Below, piece by piece: positions 8,483 to 17,264 of a stretch of 64,000 nt of DNA (position 1 is the stretch's first letter; the number at the start of each line of letters is the position of its first letter). Source of the DNA: Trichormus sp. NMC-1 (lineage in GTDB: Bacteria; Cyanobacteriota; Cyanobacteriia; Cyanobacteriales; Nostocaceae); assembly GCF_001858025.1 (NCBI RefSeq), contig NZ_LZQD01000002.1, positions 311,319 to 375,318 on the forward strand, given 5' to 3'. The notes under the pieces were generated by a model that saw only the letters and a program-made list of their open reading frames with translations, was not told where the DNA came from and searched no databases. The position numbers and the translations under genes are program-made.

Positions 8483-8961
8483 CCTAACGACTCACGAGTT
8501 TCTACACCAGTTTGGGAATTCACACCACTGGCTTCTGCACATAGCTCTTTAATTTGCGCTCTATCTAAAATAGCATCCGTAAAATCTGCACCTGTGATGT
8601 TGACATCAGTAAAGACAGAACGGAGCAAAAGAGCTTCTAACAAAATGGCATCACTGAGATCAGCGCCATTCAATTTTACTTCATTAACCATTGCATTAGT
8701 TAAATCTGCTCCATGTAAATTTGCTTTTGTCATGACGGAAGCACTCAAAACGGCTCCCCGCAAGTCAGCACCTGTAAAATTAGTCATCTCTAAGTTTGCG
8801 TTAGAAAACTCCGCAGCTTGCAAACTTTGTCCCGAAAAATCGTGTCTTCCTAACTCTGCATTGCTAAATGATAGAGGGTGACTCCAGTCTGCTCGTGCTG
8901 GAGATGTTACGCACCATATAATAATTCCTAACAGTAATGCTAACCCTTGTCGCCAGTACAT
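8473..8961 (-). CDS. Lumenal/periplasmic pentapeptide-repeat protein
   Basis: 162 residues with a signal peptide (hydrophobic LALLLGIIIWCV, cleavage after SPARA about residue 24). About 90 residues of A(D/N)LxX pentapeptide repeats follow, such as NFTGADLRGA, NLHGADLTNA and KLNGADLSDA, which build a right-handed beta-helix. The C-terminus LCAEASGVNSQTGVETRESL then GCR, with two cysteines, resembles the thylakoid-lumen pentapeptide proteins of cyanobacteria and plants (TL17-type), so a disulfide-clamped lumenal protein is likely. The stop overlaps the purK start. Function unknown. Confidence 0.85.
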   Translation of the reverse strand: MYWRQGLALLLGIIIWCVTSPARADWSHPLSFSNAELGRHDFSGQSLQAAEFSNANLEMTNFTGADLRGAVLSASVMTKANLHGADLTNAMVNEVKLNGADLSDAILLEALLLRSVFTDVNITGADFTDAILDRAQIKELCAEASGVNSQTGVETRESLGCR

Positions 8962-9626
8962 ATTTAATAGCCGATTTAGTGTTTAATGCATTTCAGCATA
9001 CCCTATTCTGTTAAGTAGCTGGTTGATTTTGGTTAAAACTTTGTCATAAATGCCAGGGTTTATCTATAAAAGTTTTACTAAATTATTACTTTAGACTGAT
9101 GTCGTCATAGTGTTAAATATTTCATTCTAGCAATAGATGAGATAATGAGAATGCCGCTAAAAGCTTTTGAGCAGAGGCATTTTGAATATAAACATAGTTG
9201 AATTGGTATCGACATTGATTCACAGATATCAATCAGCAAATACTGAAACTTTTATATTTCTTAACTTGAAAAATTGATGTTTAAGTTAGATATTTGATGA
9301 TTTTAGAATTACTTAAGATTTTAGCAATGACTCACAGGGTTCTTTACATTCATTTACATAGCAAACTTCAAGTAAAGTTTATTATCTTTTGCTAGAAATA
9401 GCGGCTATAGCCTGTTAGTCTTTTAATTAAGGGGAAGCAGCATTTGCTCATCTTTGATCATTATTTATATGTTTTATATGTTTTAAACTTATGTGTTAAT
9501 TGCTTAACTAAAGTTAATAAGTATGGAATTAGCGTTAATCTTATAGCTATCAATTAGCTAGTCAGGAATCTTCTATAGATTTATATTCACTAACTACACA
9601 AATTGCACAATTGGAATTGTATCCCG
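8962..9626. other. Long AT-rich intergenic region
   Basis: About 660 bp between the divergent pentapeptide-repeat gene and the small membrane-protein gene at 9627. No open frame with family features, no strong hairpin with a T-run and no dispersed repeat was recognised. It probably holds the promoters of both flanking genes. Confidence 0.5.
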
Positions 9627-9950
9627 ATGATGAATCATTACTCTATTCAATGGATTGAAGCATGGTGCATGGAAAACGGCTGGACAGATTTATTTGTCGA
9701 GCGACGTGGTAACTACTGGGCGTTTCCTCCTGGAGGAGTAATGCCAGAACCAATTCCGGTTCATGTTTTGAGAGTGATTAAAGAAGAGAATGGATTAACT
9801 AATCAGGAACTTTTCTGGTCAATCACGGCTGTAGTTATTACGATTGTAGCTGTTATTTATACATTTATCTACAAGTGTCCCATGCCATTAGTTTTAGCTT
9901 TTGCTCTTAATGCGGTGACAGTAGCAAACTTGGAAAATGAAGATTGCTAA
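9627..9950 (+). CDS. Small membrane protein of unknown function
   Basis: About 107 residues from the ATG at 9627 (or the adjacent one at 9630). A TTG at 9603 would add eight unconvincing residues. The N-terminal half is soluble and aromatic-rich (WIEAWCMENGWTDLFVERRG, NYWAFPPGGVMPEPIP). The C-terminal half has one or two membrane spans (LFWSITAVVITIVAVIYTFI and the following CPMPLVLAFALNAV). I do not recognise the family. The WAFPPGGVMPEPIP motif suggests a conserved protein rather than a chance frame. Confidence 0.6.
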   Translation: MMNHYSIQWIEAWCMENGWTDLFVERRGNYWAFPPGGVMPEPIPVHVLRVIKEENGLTNQELFWSITAVVITIVAVIYTFIYKCPMPLVLAFALNAVTVANLENEDC

Positions 9951-10024
9951 ATAATAGGTTTGGATATTTCTAAACAACTACTCTCTTTGAATGATGAGGG
10001 TAGTTTTTCGCTATGGATTTAGGA

Positions 10025-10134
10025 GATATATCGGTTCTCGGTTGAGTGAGGAACCCCACCCCCAACCCCCTCCCCGCTGTTTCGTGGAGGGGGCTATGAT
10101 TTATCTCATGTGATTAGGAAATGCTATATATATC
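10025..10134. repeat. Interspersed palindromic repeat, CCCACCCCCAACCCCC family
   Basis: Core GAACCCCACCCCCAACCCCC, then a small hairpin CCCCGC...GGAGGGGGCT, then ATGATTTATCTCAT, flanked by GATATATC-like ends. The core is shared with elements at 25811-25918, 33027-33130 and 62177-62284, but the ends differ, so this is a variant subfamily. Confidence 0.6.
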
Positions 10135-10218
10135 AGGAAGATACCCAACTTTTCTGAGAAATCTGGTATCTGACTCTTGTTCACAAGTCAGATACGATTG
10201 CTATATAAAGTGCAGTTG

Positions 10219-12114
10219 TTATTGAAGATAATAATCAAATCGTTCTCGCAGTTGTTCAATTGTTAAATTCTGAGTCCAATATTCTATTAAAGCATGACCA
10301 AATGCTTCGGCGTTGCGGTCTGTCGTGGTAGAATTTTCTAATAACAAAGGCCAGAGAGATAGTAAATCGAAATTGCGTGATTGGGAATTATCAGGATTGA
10401 AAAGGGGAAAAAGTTCATAAGCCATTTGTAATTTACCAATGACTATAGGTAATTGTTCGACGGGAATTTTTTCTGCAAGAAGATAAGCAAGAGTAGGAGA
10501 ACCGGTTGATAGAGTAGAAATAAATTGCAAAACTGGACTTTTAAGAAGTGCAGTAAGTCCTTGAGTTGTTGCCATTTGAAAGGTATAATGATCGATAATT
10601 TTAGCTGCTGCAATCGTGCGGATTTCCAGATTACGTAAAAAACGAGTGAGACGTAATTGTTTTGCGGGAGATATGGCTTCTACTAATCCCCAAGATAACA
10701 CTTCTACACCCCAAGCATGACGACCAGTTTTGATATCACTGGTGACAATTGGTAAAACTAAATTACAGAAATTTGCTAAAAGTTGTTTTCGATATTCTGT
10801 CGCTTCTCGAATAGATATTTCTTTGGGTTTATTTCCCATTTCCCAATTATAAGGAGGTTGCCATTCACGAAGAGGACGCAAACGATCTACTTGAGTAACA
10901 ATGGTAATGATGGGTAAATCTGCGATTTCTGATTTGATATCTTCTAAAAAGTCTACATCCATCTGCAATGCGGGATCAAGTGCGGGAGTAACTAATAATA
11001 ACAAATCAGCATTTTTGGCATAATCAATGACTAAATCCCGCAAATCATCACGTTTGACTTGTTCATAACCGGGAGTATCCCAAAGATTGAGAATTTCTCC
11101 GCTTTCTGTTTCCCAGTGATAATTCTGAATTTTATCTGTACTCGGTAACACATCAACTGCTGCAAGTTCATTTTGAAAAATAGTATTAATTAAACTACTT
11201 TTACCTGCACCTGTGCGTCCGATAACGAGAATATTAAGGGGTTTTTGCTCAACTGTTTCTGGAGGTTCAGCTTGGGTAAGAATGTCACGCAGGGTTTGAG
11301 TTTTGCCTTGGGGTAGGGTGGGGGTAGGTAATTCAATTTTAGTACCTGCATAGAGTGCGATCGCTTGTTTGCACAAATTCCGCAAAGCCGCTTCTCGTAA
11401 AAGTTGGCTCAAATTTATCAGTAGTTCTTGAGAAGCACGATTACTAACACCTGCACTCGCTTTTTTTGCTACTGCTGCAACAGGATTTAATACCCATTGC
11501 GCCCAATTCCAAGCTTGCCAGAATTTACGAGCGGATGGCTCTAACTTACGATAGACTTGGTATGTTTGATAAGCTTGTCCAACTGTAACTTGATTGAGAA
11601 CTGGTGATAATTTCTGCATCCACTGATCCATATCGTCTACAGTTCCACGAATTAAACCGTAAACTTGGGGAATGTAGATGTTGAGTAAGGGATATCTTAC
11701 TTCTGGATTATAGATATGGGAAATTGCTACTACTAAATCTTGACATCTTGTCCAAAATGTTTGCCAGTCTTCCCAAATAGGGGAATCATTTTGTGCTGCG
11801 GTAAGAACTTTTTGTAATTCTGCTTCTACTTGAGTAGCTGTATCTATTCCTGTTGACACATTTATATTATTGTCGTTGCTAGATTCCAATTCTTCCTGCA
11901 CTTCTGCAAAGACAGCTTCGATTTGATTTACAGCTGGTTTAGTCCAGCGTACCAGCAACCATCGCCAACCGACAAATACAAGGGTGAATAATGCCCAAAT
12001 CCAACTTAATCCCCAAGTGTGAATTTGCATTCCTGCGGATATGAGTAGGAAGGAGACAATTATCGCAATTGGTGAGATGAGGATGATCCATTGCCAGAGT
12101 TTTAAACGTATCAT
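10219..12114 (-). CDS. Membrane-anchored Era/YeeP-type GTPase
   Basis: 631 residues. Two N-terminal membrane spans (LWQWIILISPIAIIVSFLLI and LSWIWALFTLVFVGWRWLLV) precede a helical region of about 220 residues. The GTPase domain follows from about residue 290: P-loop GRTGAGKSS, G3 DTPG and G4 TQVD. A helical C-terminal domain completes it. This is the architecture of cyanobacterial membrane GTPases related to YeeP and dynamin-like proteins. The substrate and cellular role are unknown. It stands alone, divergent from the deaminase cassette beginning at 12250. Confidence 0.82.
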   Translation of the reverse strand: MIRLKLWQWIILISPIAIIVSFLLISAGMQIHTWGLSWIWALFTLVFVGWRWLLVRWTKPAVNQIEAVFAEVQEELESSNDNNINVSTGIDTATQVEAELQKVLTAAQNDSPIWEDWQTFWTRCQDLVVAISHIYNPEVRYPLLNIYIPQVYGLIRGTVDDMDQWMQKLSPVLNQVTVGQAYQTYQVYRKLEPSARKFWQAWNWAQWVLNPVAAVAKKASAGVSNRASQELLINLSQLLREAALRNLCKQAIALYAGTKIELPTPTLPQGKTQTLRDILTQAEPPETVEQKPLNILVIGRTGAGKSSLINTIFQNELAAVDVLPSTDKIQNYHWETESGEILNLWDTPGYEQVKRDDLRDLVIDYAKNADLLLLVTPALDPALQMDVDFLEDIKSEIADLPIITIVTQVDRLRPLREWQPPYNWEMGNKPKEISIREATEYRKQLLANFCNLVLPIVTSDIKTGRHAWGVEVLSWGLVEAISPAKQLRLTRFLRNLEIRTIAAAKIIDHYTFQMATTQGLTALLKSPVLQFISTLSTGSPTLAYLLAEKIPVEQLPIVIGKLQMAYELFPLFNPDNSQSRNFDLLSLWPLLLENSTTTDRNAEAFGHALIEYWTQNLTIEQLRERFDYYLQ

Positions 12115-12249
12115 TTTTCAATACCTGTTTTGATGAAAGTTCTTATATCTTGATTGTGAAGGCAATACTGGTATTGTGGATAGTGGATTGATGCTTTACC
12201 ATTCATGTTACCAGGGAAATAACATCCTATAAGATGTTAATATCATTAC

Positions 12250-12735
12250 ATGACAAATACGCAAGATAATAATGGAGACGAAAATCCAATCAAGAAAAGG
12301 TTACGAGAATCTGCTGCTAAAATTAGGGAGATTTTGCTCTCCAATAAACCCATCAGTACGCAACCATTTCCTAAAGTTAAAAACAATGTTGCCGTTGCTG
12401 AAGTACAAATAGGAGATGTGATTTTTCATCTAGAAGCAACATCTAACAAAAAAAGTCCAATACCTAGACCCAAACCAAGATCAGAAGGAGGAAAATTTCA
12501 ACCAGGACTAGACTCCTACAGTGGACGCATCATGGATACTGATGCTGAATATAAACTACTCTCAAAAATTGCAGATATTCTCGAAATAGACTACAATTTG
12601 CAAATAGAAGGGTATCTCTATCTTTATACAGAGCAACACCCTTGCCAAAGTTGTCAAGATGTTAAACAACAGTTTGAAGAAAAGTTTCCAAATATGAAGG
12701 TAGAAATATTTTGGGACTACCCTTATCCTCCATAG
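12250..12735 (+). CDS. Toxin-type zinc deaminase (free-standing)
   Basis: 161 residues. The C-terminal half has the hallmarks of a bacterial-toxin cytidine-deaminase-like domain: D98-A99-E100 in TDAEYKLLSKIADIL, then GYLYLYTE and PCQSC at 131-135, then QQFEEKFPNMKVEIFW. These supply the zinc ligands and the catalytic Glu, as in the BURPS668_1122 / Pput_2613 toxin-deaminase group as I remember it. The N-terminal about 85 residues are charged and Pro-rich, with no secretion, RHS or polymorphic-toxin trafficking module, which is odd for this class. Two unrecognised genes follow on the same strand at gaps of 59 and 17 nt, so a toxin/immunity-like or defence cassette is inferred. The substrate is unknown. 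Confidence 0.72.
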   Translation: MTNTQDNNGDENPIKKRLRESAAKIREILLSNKPISTQPFPKVKNNVAVAEVQIGDVIFHLEATSNKKSPIPRPKPRSEGGKFQPGLDSYSGRIMDTDAEYKLLSKIADILEIDYNLQIEGYLYLYTEQHPCQSCQDVKQQFEEKFPNMKVEIFWDYPYPP

Positions 12736-12794
12736 TAAGACTGTTTTAGTAGATATATGTTTCAGATGTCTCATTGATAAAGAGGAGATTGATT

Positions 12795-13679
12795 ATGATA
12801 TCAAAAATAATTCAAAATCAAAATTATCAACAGGAATTATTCAATAGAATTCCTGTTGATCTTCAGTGTTTATTTAATAAAATTAAGTTAGAACGTTATG
12901 ATGAACTATATGAACCAGAGAGTAATGGTATAGCTTCATTAGAAGATGATTTAAAAGCCGTTATAGAAATTTTTGGTAATGGAAATCAGTCAATCAACCA
13001 TCTTCGATATATATGGATGACGCTTATCATCAGTTTAGCTGTAGAACCTACTTTAGAATATTATGATCCAAATAATAATTTGCCTAAAACAGTTATTCAA
13101 TTAATGGAGGAATTTTTCTATGAATCTATTAAAGATTCAACTAAGAGGATAAATCAGAATAAACTTGATAAATTTATTAACGCGATATTTAAATCTCATG
13201 AATCTTATTTTCAGAAAAAAGAAGCGAATTTTCAAGCAATTAGCGAAGCATTAGATGTTTTTTATAATGCAATTCGAGTTCTTGACTATGATAAATCTGT
13301 AGAAGCAATTTTAGAAATTCTAGATGATTGCTTAGAAGGTTATGCGATTTTCCCAGGTTCTTACGGTAGACGTGAATTGTTTGACTGGTGGTTATTAGAT
13401 GTTGTACCCGCTAGTTATAATTTATTGCCTCCTAAAATATTTTATGTAGTGGAAGGAGTAAAAAATAAAGAAGAAATTAGATTGCGTCAAACTAGGTTAT
13501 TAAGCAAAATGAGCAAGAAAATCTGGTCTTCTCTGCCAGCATTAATGTTAGAATCGAACGAACATAATAATTACATCTTTCCCAATCCTGGAAAAATAAA
13601 TCGTAGCTCATTTGAAAAAAGTGTTAAAATACCAGATAATTATCATTCAAAAAGTGATCAATTAGCTTATTCTAGATAG
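12795..13679 (+). CDS. Unrecognised protein, second gene of the deaminase cassette (candidate immunity)
   Basis: 294 residues, acidic and helix-rich, no membrane span or signal peptide. The start is the ATG at 12795, preceded by AGAGGAGA at good spacing; an upstream TTG at 12774 would add seven residues. The best-ordered region is AILEILDDCLEGYAIFPGS followed by YGRRELFDWWLLDVVP (about residues 175-210), Trp-rich and likely conserved. I do not recognise the family. Its place directly behind a toxin-type deaminase makes an immunity or partner role plausible, but nothing in the sequence proves it. AT-rich codon use matches its two neighbours. Confidence 0.6.
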   Translation: MISKIIQNQNYQQELFNRIPVDLQCLFNKIKLERYDELYEPESNGIASLEDDLKAVIEIFGNGNQSINHLRYIWMTLIISLAVEPTLEYYDPNNNLPKTVIQLMEEFFYESIKDSTKRINQNKLDKFINAIFKSHESYFQKKEANFQAISEALDVFYNAIRVLDYDKSVEAILEILDDCLEGYAIFPGSYGRRELFDWWLLDVVPASYNLLPPKIFYVVEGVKNKEEIRLRQTRLLSKMSKKIWSSLPALMLESNEHNNYIFPNPGKINRSSFEKSVKIPDNYHSKSDQLAYSR

Positions 13680-13696
13680 GGAGTTAAATAATTCGT

Positions 13697-14104
13697 ATGA
13701 GCGAAAAACAAAATTCTAGCCAAGACTTAATAGGTGCATTAGTGCAATCTCTCCAAAATGGTAACTTTGAAGAAGACGAAGAAGAAATTGCCACAGAAAA
13801 AGAAAGCTATGGAGAGGAATACATAACTCAACTGCAAACAGCTTGCAATAATTTCCTCAAAAAAGATTCTTTTCAAGTAGGACAACTAGTGAAATGGAAA
13901 GCAAATCTCAAGAATAGAAAATATCCTTATAAAAATCAGCCAGCTATTGTTGTAGAAATACTGGATGAGCATATTATTAGTAATGACGAAGAATCTGGTA
14001 GTCCCTATTTTCGAGAAAACCTCGATATCATTTTAGGAATATTGGTTGATGATGATACTTTTCTAACTTTTTACTACGATAGTAGAAGATTTGAGGCTTA
14101 CTAA
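13697..14104 (+). CDS. Unrecognised acidic protein, third gene of the deaminase cassette
   Basis: 135 residues. The N-terminus is strongly acidic (EEDEEEIATEKESYGEEY). The C-terminal half reads VGQLVKWKANLKNRKYPY, then a hydrophobic strand AIVVEILDE and GILVDDDTFLTFYYDSRRFE, which suggests a small beta-barrel (SH3-like) fold. Start ATG at 13697 with AGGGAG upstream, 17 nt after the previous stop, so it is almost certainly co-transcribed with it. It could be an immunity protein, an accessory factor or a regulator. No family recognised. Confidence 0.6.
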   Translation: MSEKQNSSQDLIGALVQSLQNGNFEEDEEEIATEKESYGEEYITQLQTACNNFLKKDSFQVGQLVKWKANLKNRKYPYKNQPAIVVEILDEHIISNDEESGSPYFRENLDIILGILVDDDTFLTFYYDSRRFEAY

Positions 14105-14246
14105 ATTAAATCAAGATACAAGATAAAATCTGCATCATCATCTAACTTAATCTAACTTAGTTTGATCTGAATCCTAACTATTAGTGCGCTCGCTCACCCC
14201 AACTATACTAAACTGCTAATATATGCACTTTTTATAGCTAGTAACG

Positions 14247-15227
14247 ATGCAAACTAATGAAAAACTCTCCCTTCCTGCTATGGGTTGCGGGACTTGGGCA
14301 TGGGGAAACCAACTCCTCTGGGGATACAATGAAAGCATGGACGACCAATTACAACAGGTATTTAACCTGTGTGTGAGTAATGGTGTCACGCTGTTTGATA
14401 CTGGTGATTCTTACGGAACAGGAAAATTAAACGGACGCAGTGAATTACTTTTAGGGCGTTTTGCAAGAGAATACGAAGGGATAAATAAAGACAATATTTG
14501 CATTGCCACTAAGCTTGCTGCTTACCCTTGGAGATGGACAAGAAAGTCAATTATATCAGCTTGTAATGCTTCCGCAAAACGTTTGGGTAAAAATGTCGAT
14601 TTAGTGCAAATGCATTGGTCTACAGCTAATTATGCACCTTGGCAAGAAGTGGGATTATTAGATGGTTTAGCAGATTTGTATGAGCAAGGTTTAGTGAAAG
14701 GTGTAGGATTATCTAATTACGGTACAAAACGACTACAATGGGTGCATAAAAGATTTCAGGAACGAGGAATACCAATTAAAACTTTGCAGGTGCAATATTC
14801 CCTTTTATCTACCTATCCAGTGACGGAATTAGGGTTAAAAGAAGTTTGTGATAATTTGGGAATTAAATTAATTGCTTATAGTCCGTTAGGGTTGGGTTTA
14901 TTAACAGGTAAGTTTTCCGAAAAAGGTACTTTTCCTAAAGGTATTCGCGGTTTGTTGTGTAAACAATTATTGCCAGGAATGAAACCGCTTTTAGGATGTT
15001 TGCAGGAAATAGCAAATATTAGAAATAAAACTATGTCTCAAGTTGCTCTTAATTGGTGTATTAGTAAAGGTACAATTCCCATTCCTGGGGCGAAGAATTT
15101 GGAACAAGCAAAAGAGAATATTGGCGCTTTGGGTTGGTTTTTAAGTGATGGTGAGATGATAGAGTTGGATAATGCTGCTGATAGGGTGGAGAAGAAAATG
15201 GTACAGAATATTTTTCAGACCAAGTGA
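14247..15227 (+). CDS. Aldo/keto reductase
   Basis: 326 residues with the (beta/alpha)8 aldo-keto reductase pattern: LFDTGDSYGTG (active-site Asp and Tyr), ATKLAAYPWRWT with the catalytic Lys, LVQMHW with the usual His replaced in context, VGLSNYG, LQVQYSLLS and the C-terminal IPGAKNLEQAKENIGALGW that binds NADPH phosphate. The substrate cannot be told from sequence. It is separated from the deaminase cassette by 142 nt and is probably independent of it. Confidence 0.92.
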   Translation: MQTNEKLSLPAMGCGTWAWGNQLLWGYNESMDDQLQQVFNLCVSNGVTLFDTGDSYGTGKLNGRSELLLGRFAREYEGINKDNICIATKLAAYPWRWTRKSIISACNASAKRLGKNVDLVQMHWSTANYAPWQEVGLLDGLADLYEQGLVKGVGLSNYGTKRLQWVHKRFQERGIPIKTLQVQYSLLSTYPVTELGLKEVCDNLGIKLIAYSPLGLGLLTGKFSEKGTFPKGIRGLLCKQLLPGMKPLLGCLQEIANIRNKTMSQVALNWCISKGTIPIPGAKNLEQAKENIGALGWFLSDGEMIELDNAADRVEKKMVQNIFQTK

Positions 15228-15266
15228 AGTAGAATAAACTTGTTTAGTTATGGCAATTGAGGATTA

Positions 15267-17261
15267 TTAAGGTTTACGAATATATCCCCATTTACCACCT
15301 ATCAAAGATGCTTTGCCTTGTTCTTGATCTTGTTTTAATTCTCCACCAACATTAACTAATGCCATGCCTTCAGAAAAAGGTTTAGCAAAATCTAAATTTG
15401 GGGGAATTATAAACTCACCAAACTGATTAATATATCCCCATTTACCTCTCATTTTAGCAGGGGCTAAACCTTCTGAAAAAATATCAGCTTCATCAAATTG
15501 CGGCTTGATAATCAATTTTCCAGTTTTATCAATATAGCCCCATTTATTACCAAGTTTAACTAATGCAAATCCTTCTGAAAAATCTGTAGCATCGTCAAAT
15601 TGAGAGGAAATTATAGTTTTACCTGTTTTATCAATATAGCCCCATTTATTAGCAGTTTTGACTGCTGCTATGCCTTCAGTAAATGACTTAGCATCATCAA
15701 ATTTAGCAGCAATAACAACTGTACCTTTTTTATCAATATAGCCCCATTTATTAGCAATTTTCACTGCTGCCATGCCTTCAGTAAATGACTTAGCATCATC
15801 AAATTTAGCAGCAATAACAACTGTACCTTTTTTATCAATATAGCCCCATTTATTAGCAATTTTCACTGCTGCCATGCCTTCAGTAAATGACTTAGCATCA
15901 TCAAATTGTAATGTAGGTATCTGTTTGGCAGTTTTATCAATATAGCCATATTTATCCTTAATTTTTATCAAGGCTAATCCTTCTGAAAAAGGTGCAGCAC
16001 TATCAAACTGAAGCCTACCAACAAGTTTACCTTTTTTATCAATGTAACCGTGTTTGTAACCCATCTTGACGGCTGCCATACCATCAGAAAATGACTCAAC
16101 CCAATCAAATTTTGCCTTGAGGCTAATTGACTGAGATTTATTTATGTAAGCATAATTATTATTTATTCGCCGCTGACTAAAGCTATACTTCTTAATTTCT
16201 TTCGGGTCAAATTTTCCAGCGGGTTGAGAGTAAATACTGGATTTTAAAACATTAGCTAAAGCATTATTATCTTCTCGTAAACCTTCATAGAAAAAGAAAA
16301 TTTCCCCTTGAATACCAACAGAACGGTTATATTTTAGTGCCTGAAATAAGTGTTGTGTATCAATGCGATACGTACTACTTTTTAAAAGGACACCCGGAAT
16401 TAATTGGGGTAATTGTTGTTTAGTAAATTGAGTAGTTATGAGTTTATCTATTTCTCTTTTATAACTTTGTAATTCTCGGCGATATAACTGTGGATGAACT
16501 AAATCAACTAATCCCAAATCAACCCAAGTTTGAGAATCTTGCAGGTAGTTTTCGTAACTCCAAGGAAAAGGACTTGGAGACATGGAAATAATTAATTCCG
16601 GATTGATATTAATTATTTCTTGGTAGAAGCGGGTTAAAAAATTTGAAAGAATATCAGCCCGCCACTGTAACCATTGTGGATCTTTAGAATTTTCTGGTGG
16701 TAGTCGATTAAATTCTTGACGATAGCGTTCTACAGTTTTTTTATCGTAACCACCTTCACTTGGTAAAGCGGGAAAGCGATCATCTCCTTGAATGCCGGCA
16801 ATTTCATAGTTTTTAGCAACTTCTATAAATAAACTTAGGAGAAAGTTTTGTACTTCGCTATCAAGTGCATTTAGCCAATCAAAACCATTTTTATTAAGTA
16901 AATTTCCAGCATAGTCACGCGCTGCCCATTCTGGTTTTTTAGCGATTATTGTCCCCCCATTTTTTTGATAGGAACTAGCAAAGCCATATTCAAACCAAGG
17001 TATAACAGCTAAATTAACTCTTTTTGCTTCTTCAATTAATTCTTTTAAAGGATCTCTACCTTGAAAACGAGGATTGATTTCTATGCCGAAGTTGTCTCGC
17101 ATAACTCGGCTGGGATAAGTTGTTGTGCCGTTATTCCAAACAACAGGAAAGACAACGTTAAATCCAGTGTCGGCGAGAAAGTTCATAGCCTCGGCAATAT
17201 TTTGTCGGGAGTTAAAAACTTGACTGGCTGTTGTAGTAATCCAAATACCGCGAATTTCCAT
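15267..17261 (-). CDS. GHL10-family glycoside-hydrolase-like protein with eight WG repeats
   Basis: 664 residues. Residues 1 to about 330 form a GHL10 (DUF187-type) glycosyl-hydrolase-like barrel: EIRGIWITTTASQVFNS, AVIPWFEYGF, GIQGDDRF and ISMSPSPFPWSYENY. From about 375 to the end there are eight WG (KWG) repeats of about 42 residues with EGMAAVK and KWGYIDKKG. Its ATG lies in the same frame as the upstream SLH gene, separated only by TAA and one TTC codon. So this is probably the C-terminal part of one ancestral SLH-GHL10-WG surface protein split by a nonsense codon. Alone it has no signal peptide or SLH anchor. Confidence 0.85.
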   Translation of the reverse strand: MEIRGIWITTTASQVFNSRQNIAEAMNFLADTGFNVVFPVVWNNGTTTYPSRVMRDNFGIEINPRFQGRDPLKELIEEAKRVNLAVIPWFEYGFASSYQKNGGTIIAKKPEWAARDYAGNLLNKNGFDWLNALDSEVQNFLLSLFIEVAKNYEIAGIQGDDRFPALPSEGGYDKKTVERYRQEFNRLPPENSKDPQWLQWRADILSNFLTRFYQEIININPELIISMSPSPFPWSYENYLQDSQTWVDLGLVDLVHPQLYRRELQSYKREIDKLITTQFTKQQLPQLIPGVLLKSSTYRIDTQHLFQALKYNRSVGIQGEIFFFYEGLREDNNALANVLKSSIYSQPAGKFDPKEIKKYSFSQRRINNNYAYINKSQSISLKAKFDWVESFSDGMAAVKMGYKHGYIDKKGKLVGRLQFDSAAPFSEGLALIKIKDKYGYIDKTAKQIPTLQFDDAKSFTEGMAAVKIANKWGYIDKKGTVVIAAKFDDAKSFTEGMAAVKIANKWGYIDKKGTVVIAAKFDDAKSFTEGIAAVKTANKWGYIDKTGKTIISSQFDDATDFSEGFALVKLGNKWGYIDKTGKLIIKPQFDEADIFSEGLAPAKMRGKWGYINQFGEFIIPPNLDFAKPFSEGMALVNVGGELKQDQEQGKASLIGGKWGYIRKP
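15670..15920 (-). repeat. Near-identical 126-bp WG-repeat units
   Basis: Two consecutive WG units encoding FDDAKSFTEGMAAVKIANKW are identical at DNA level over about 126 bp, and a third differs at few bases. This points to recent unit duplication within the gene. Confidence 0.8.
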
Positions 17262-17264
17262 GAA

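Noticed and set aside
14247..15227. Aldo/keto reductase as fourth member of the deaminase cassette
   Set aside because: A 142-nt gap, different codon character and a generic metabolic function argue against membership.
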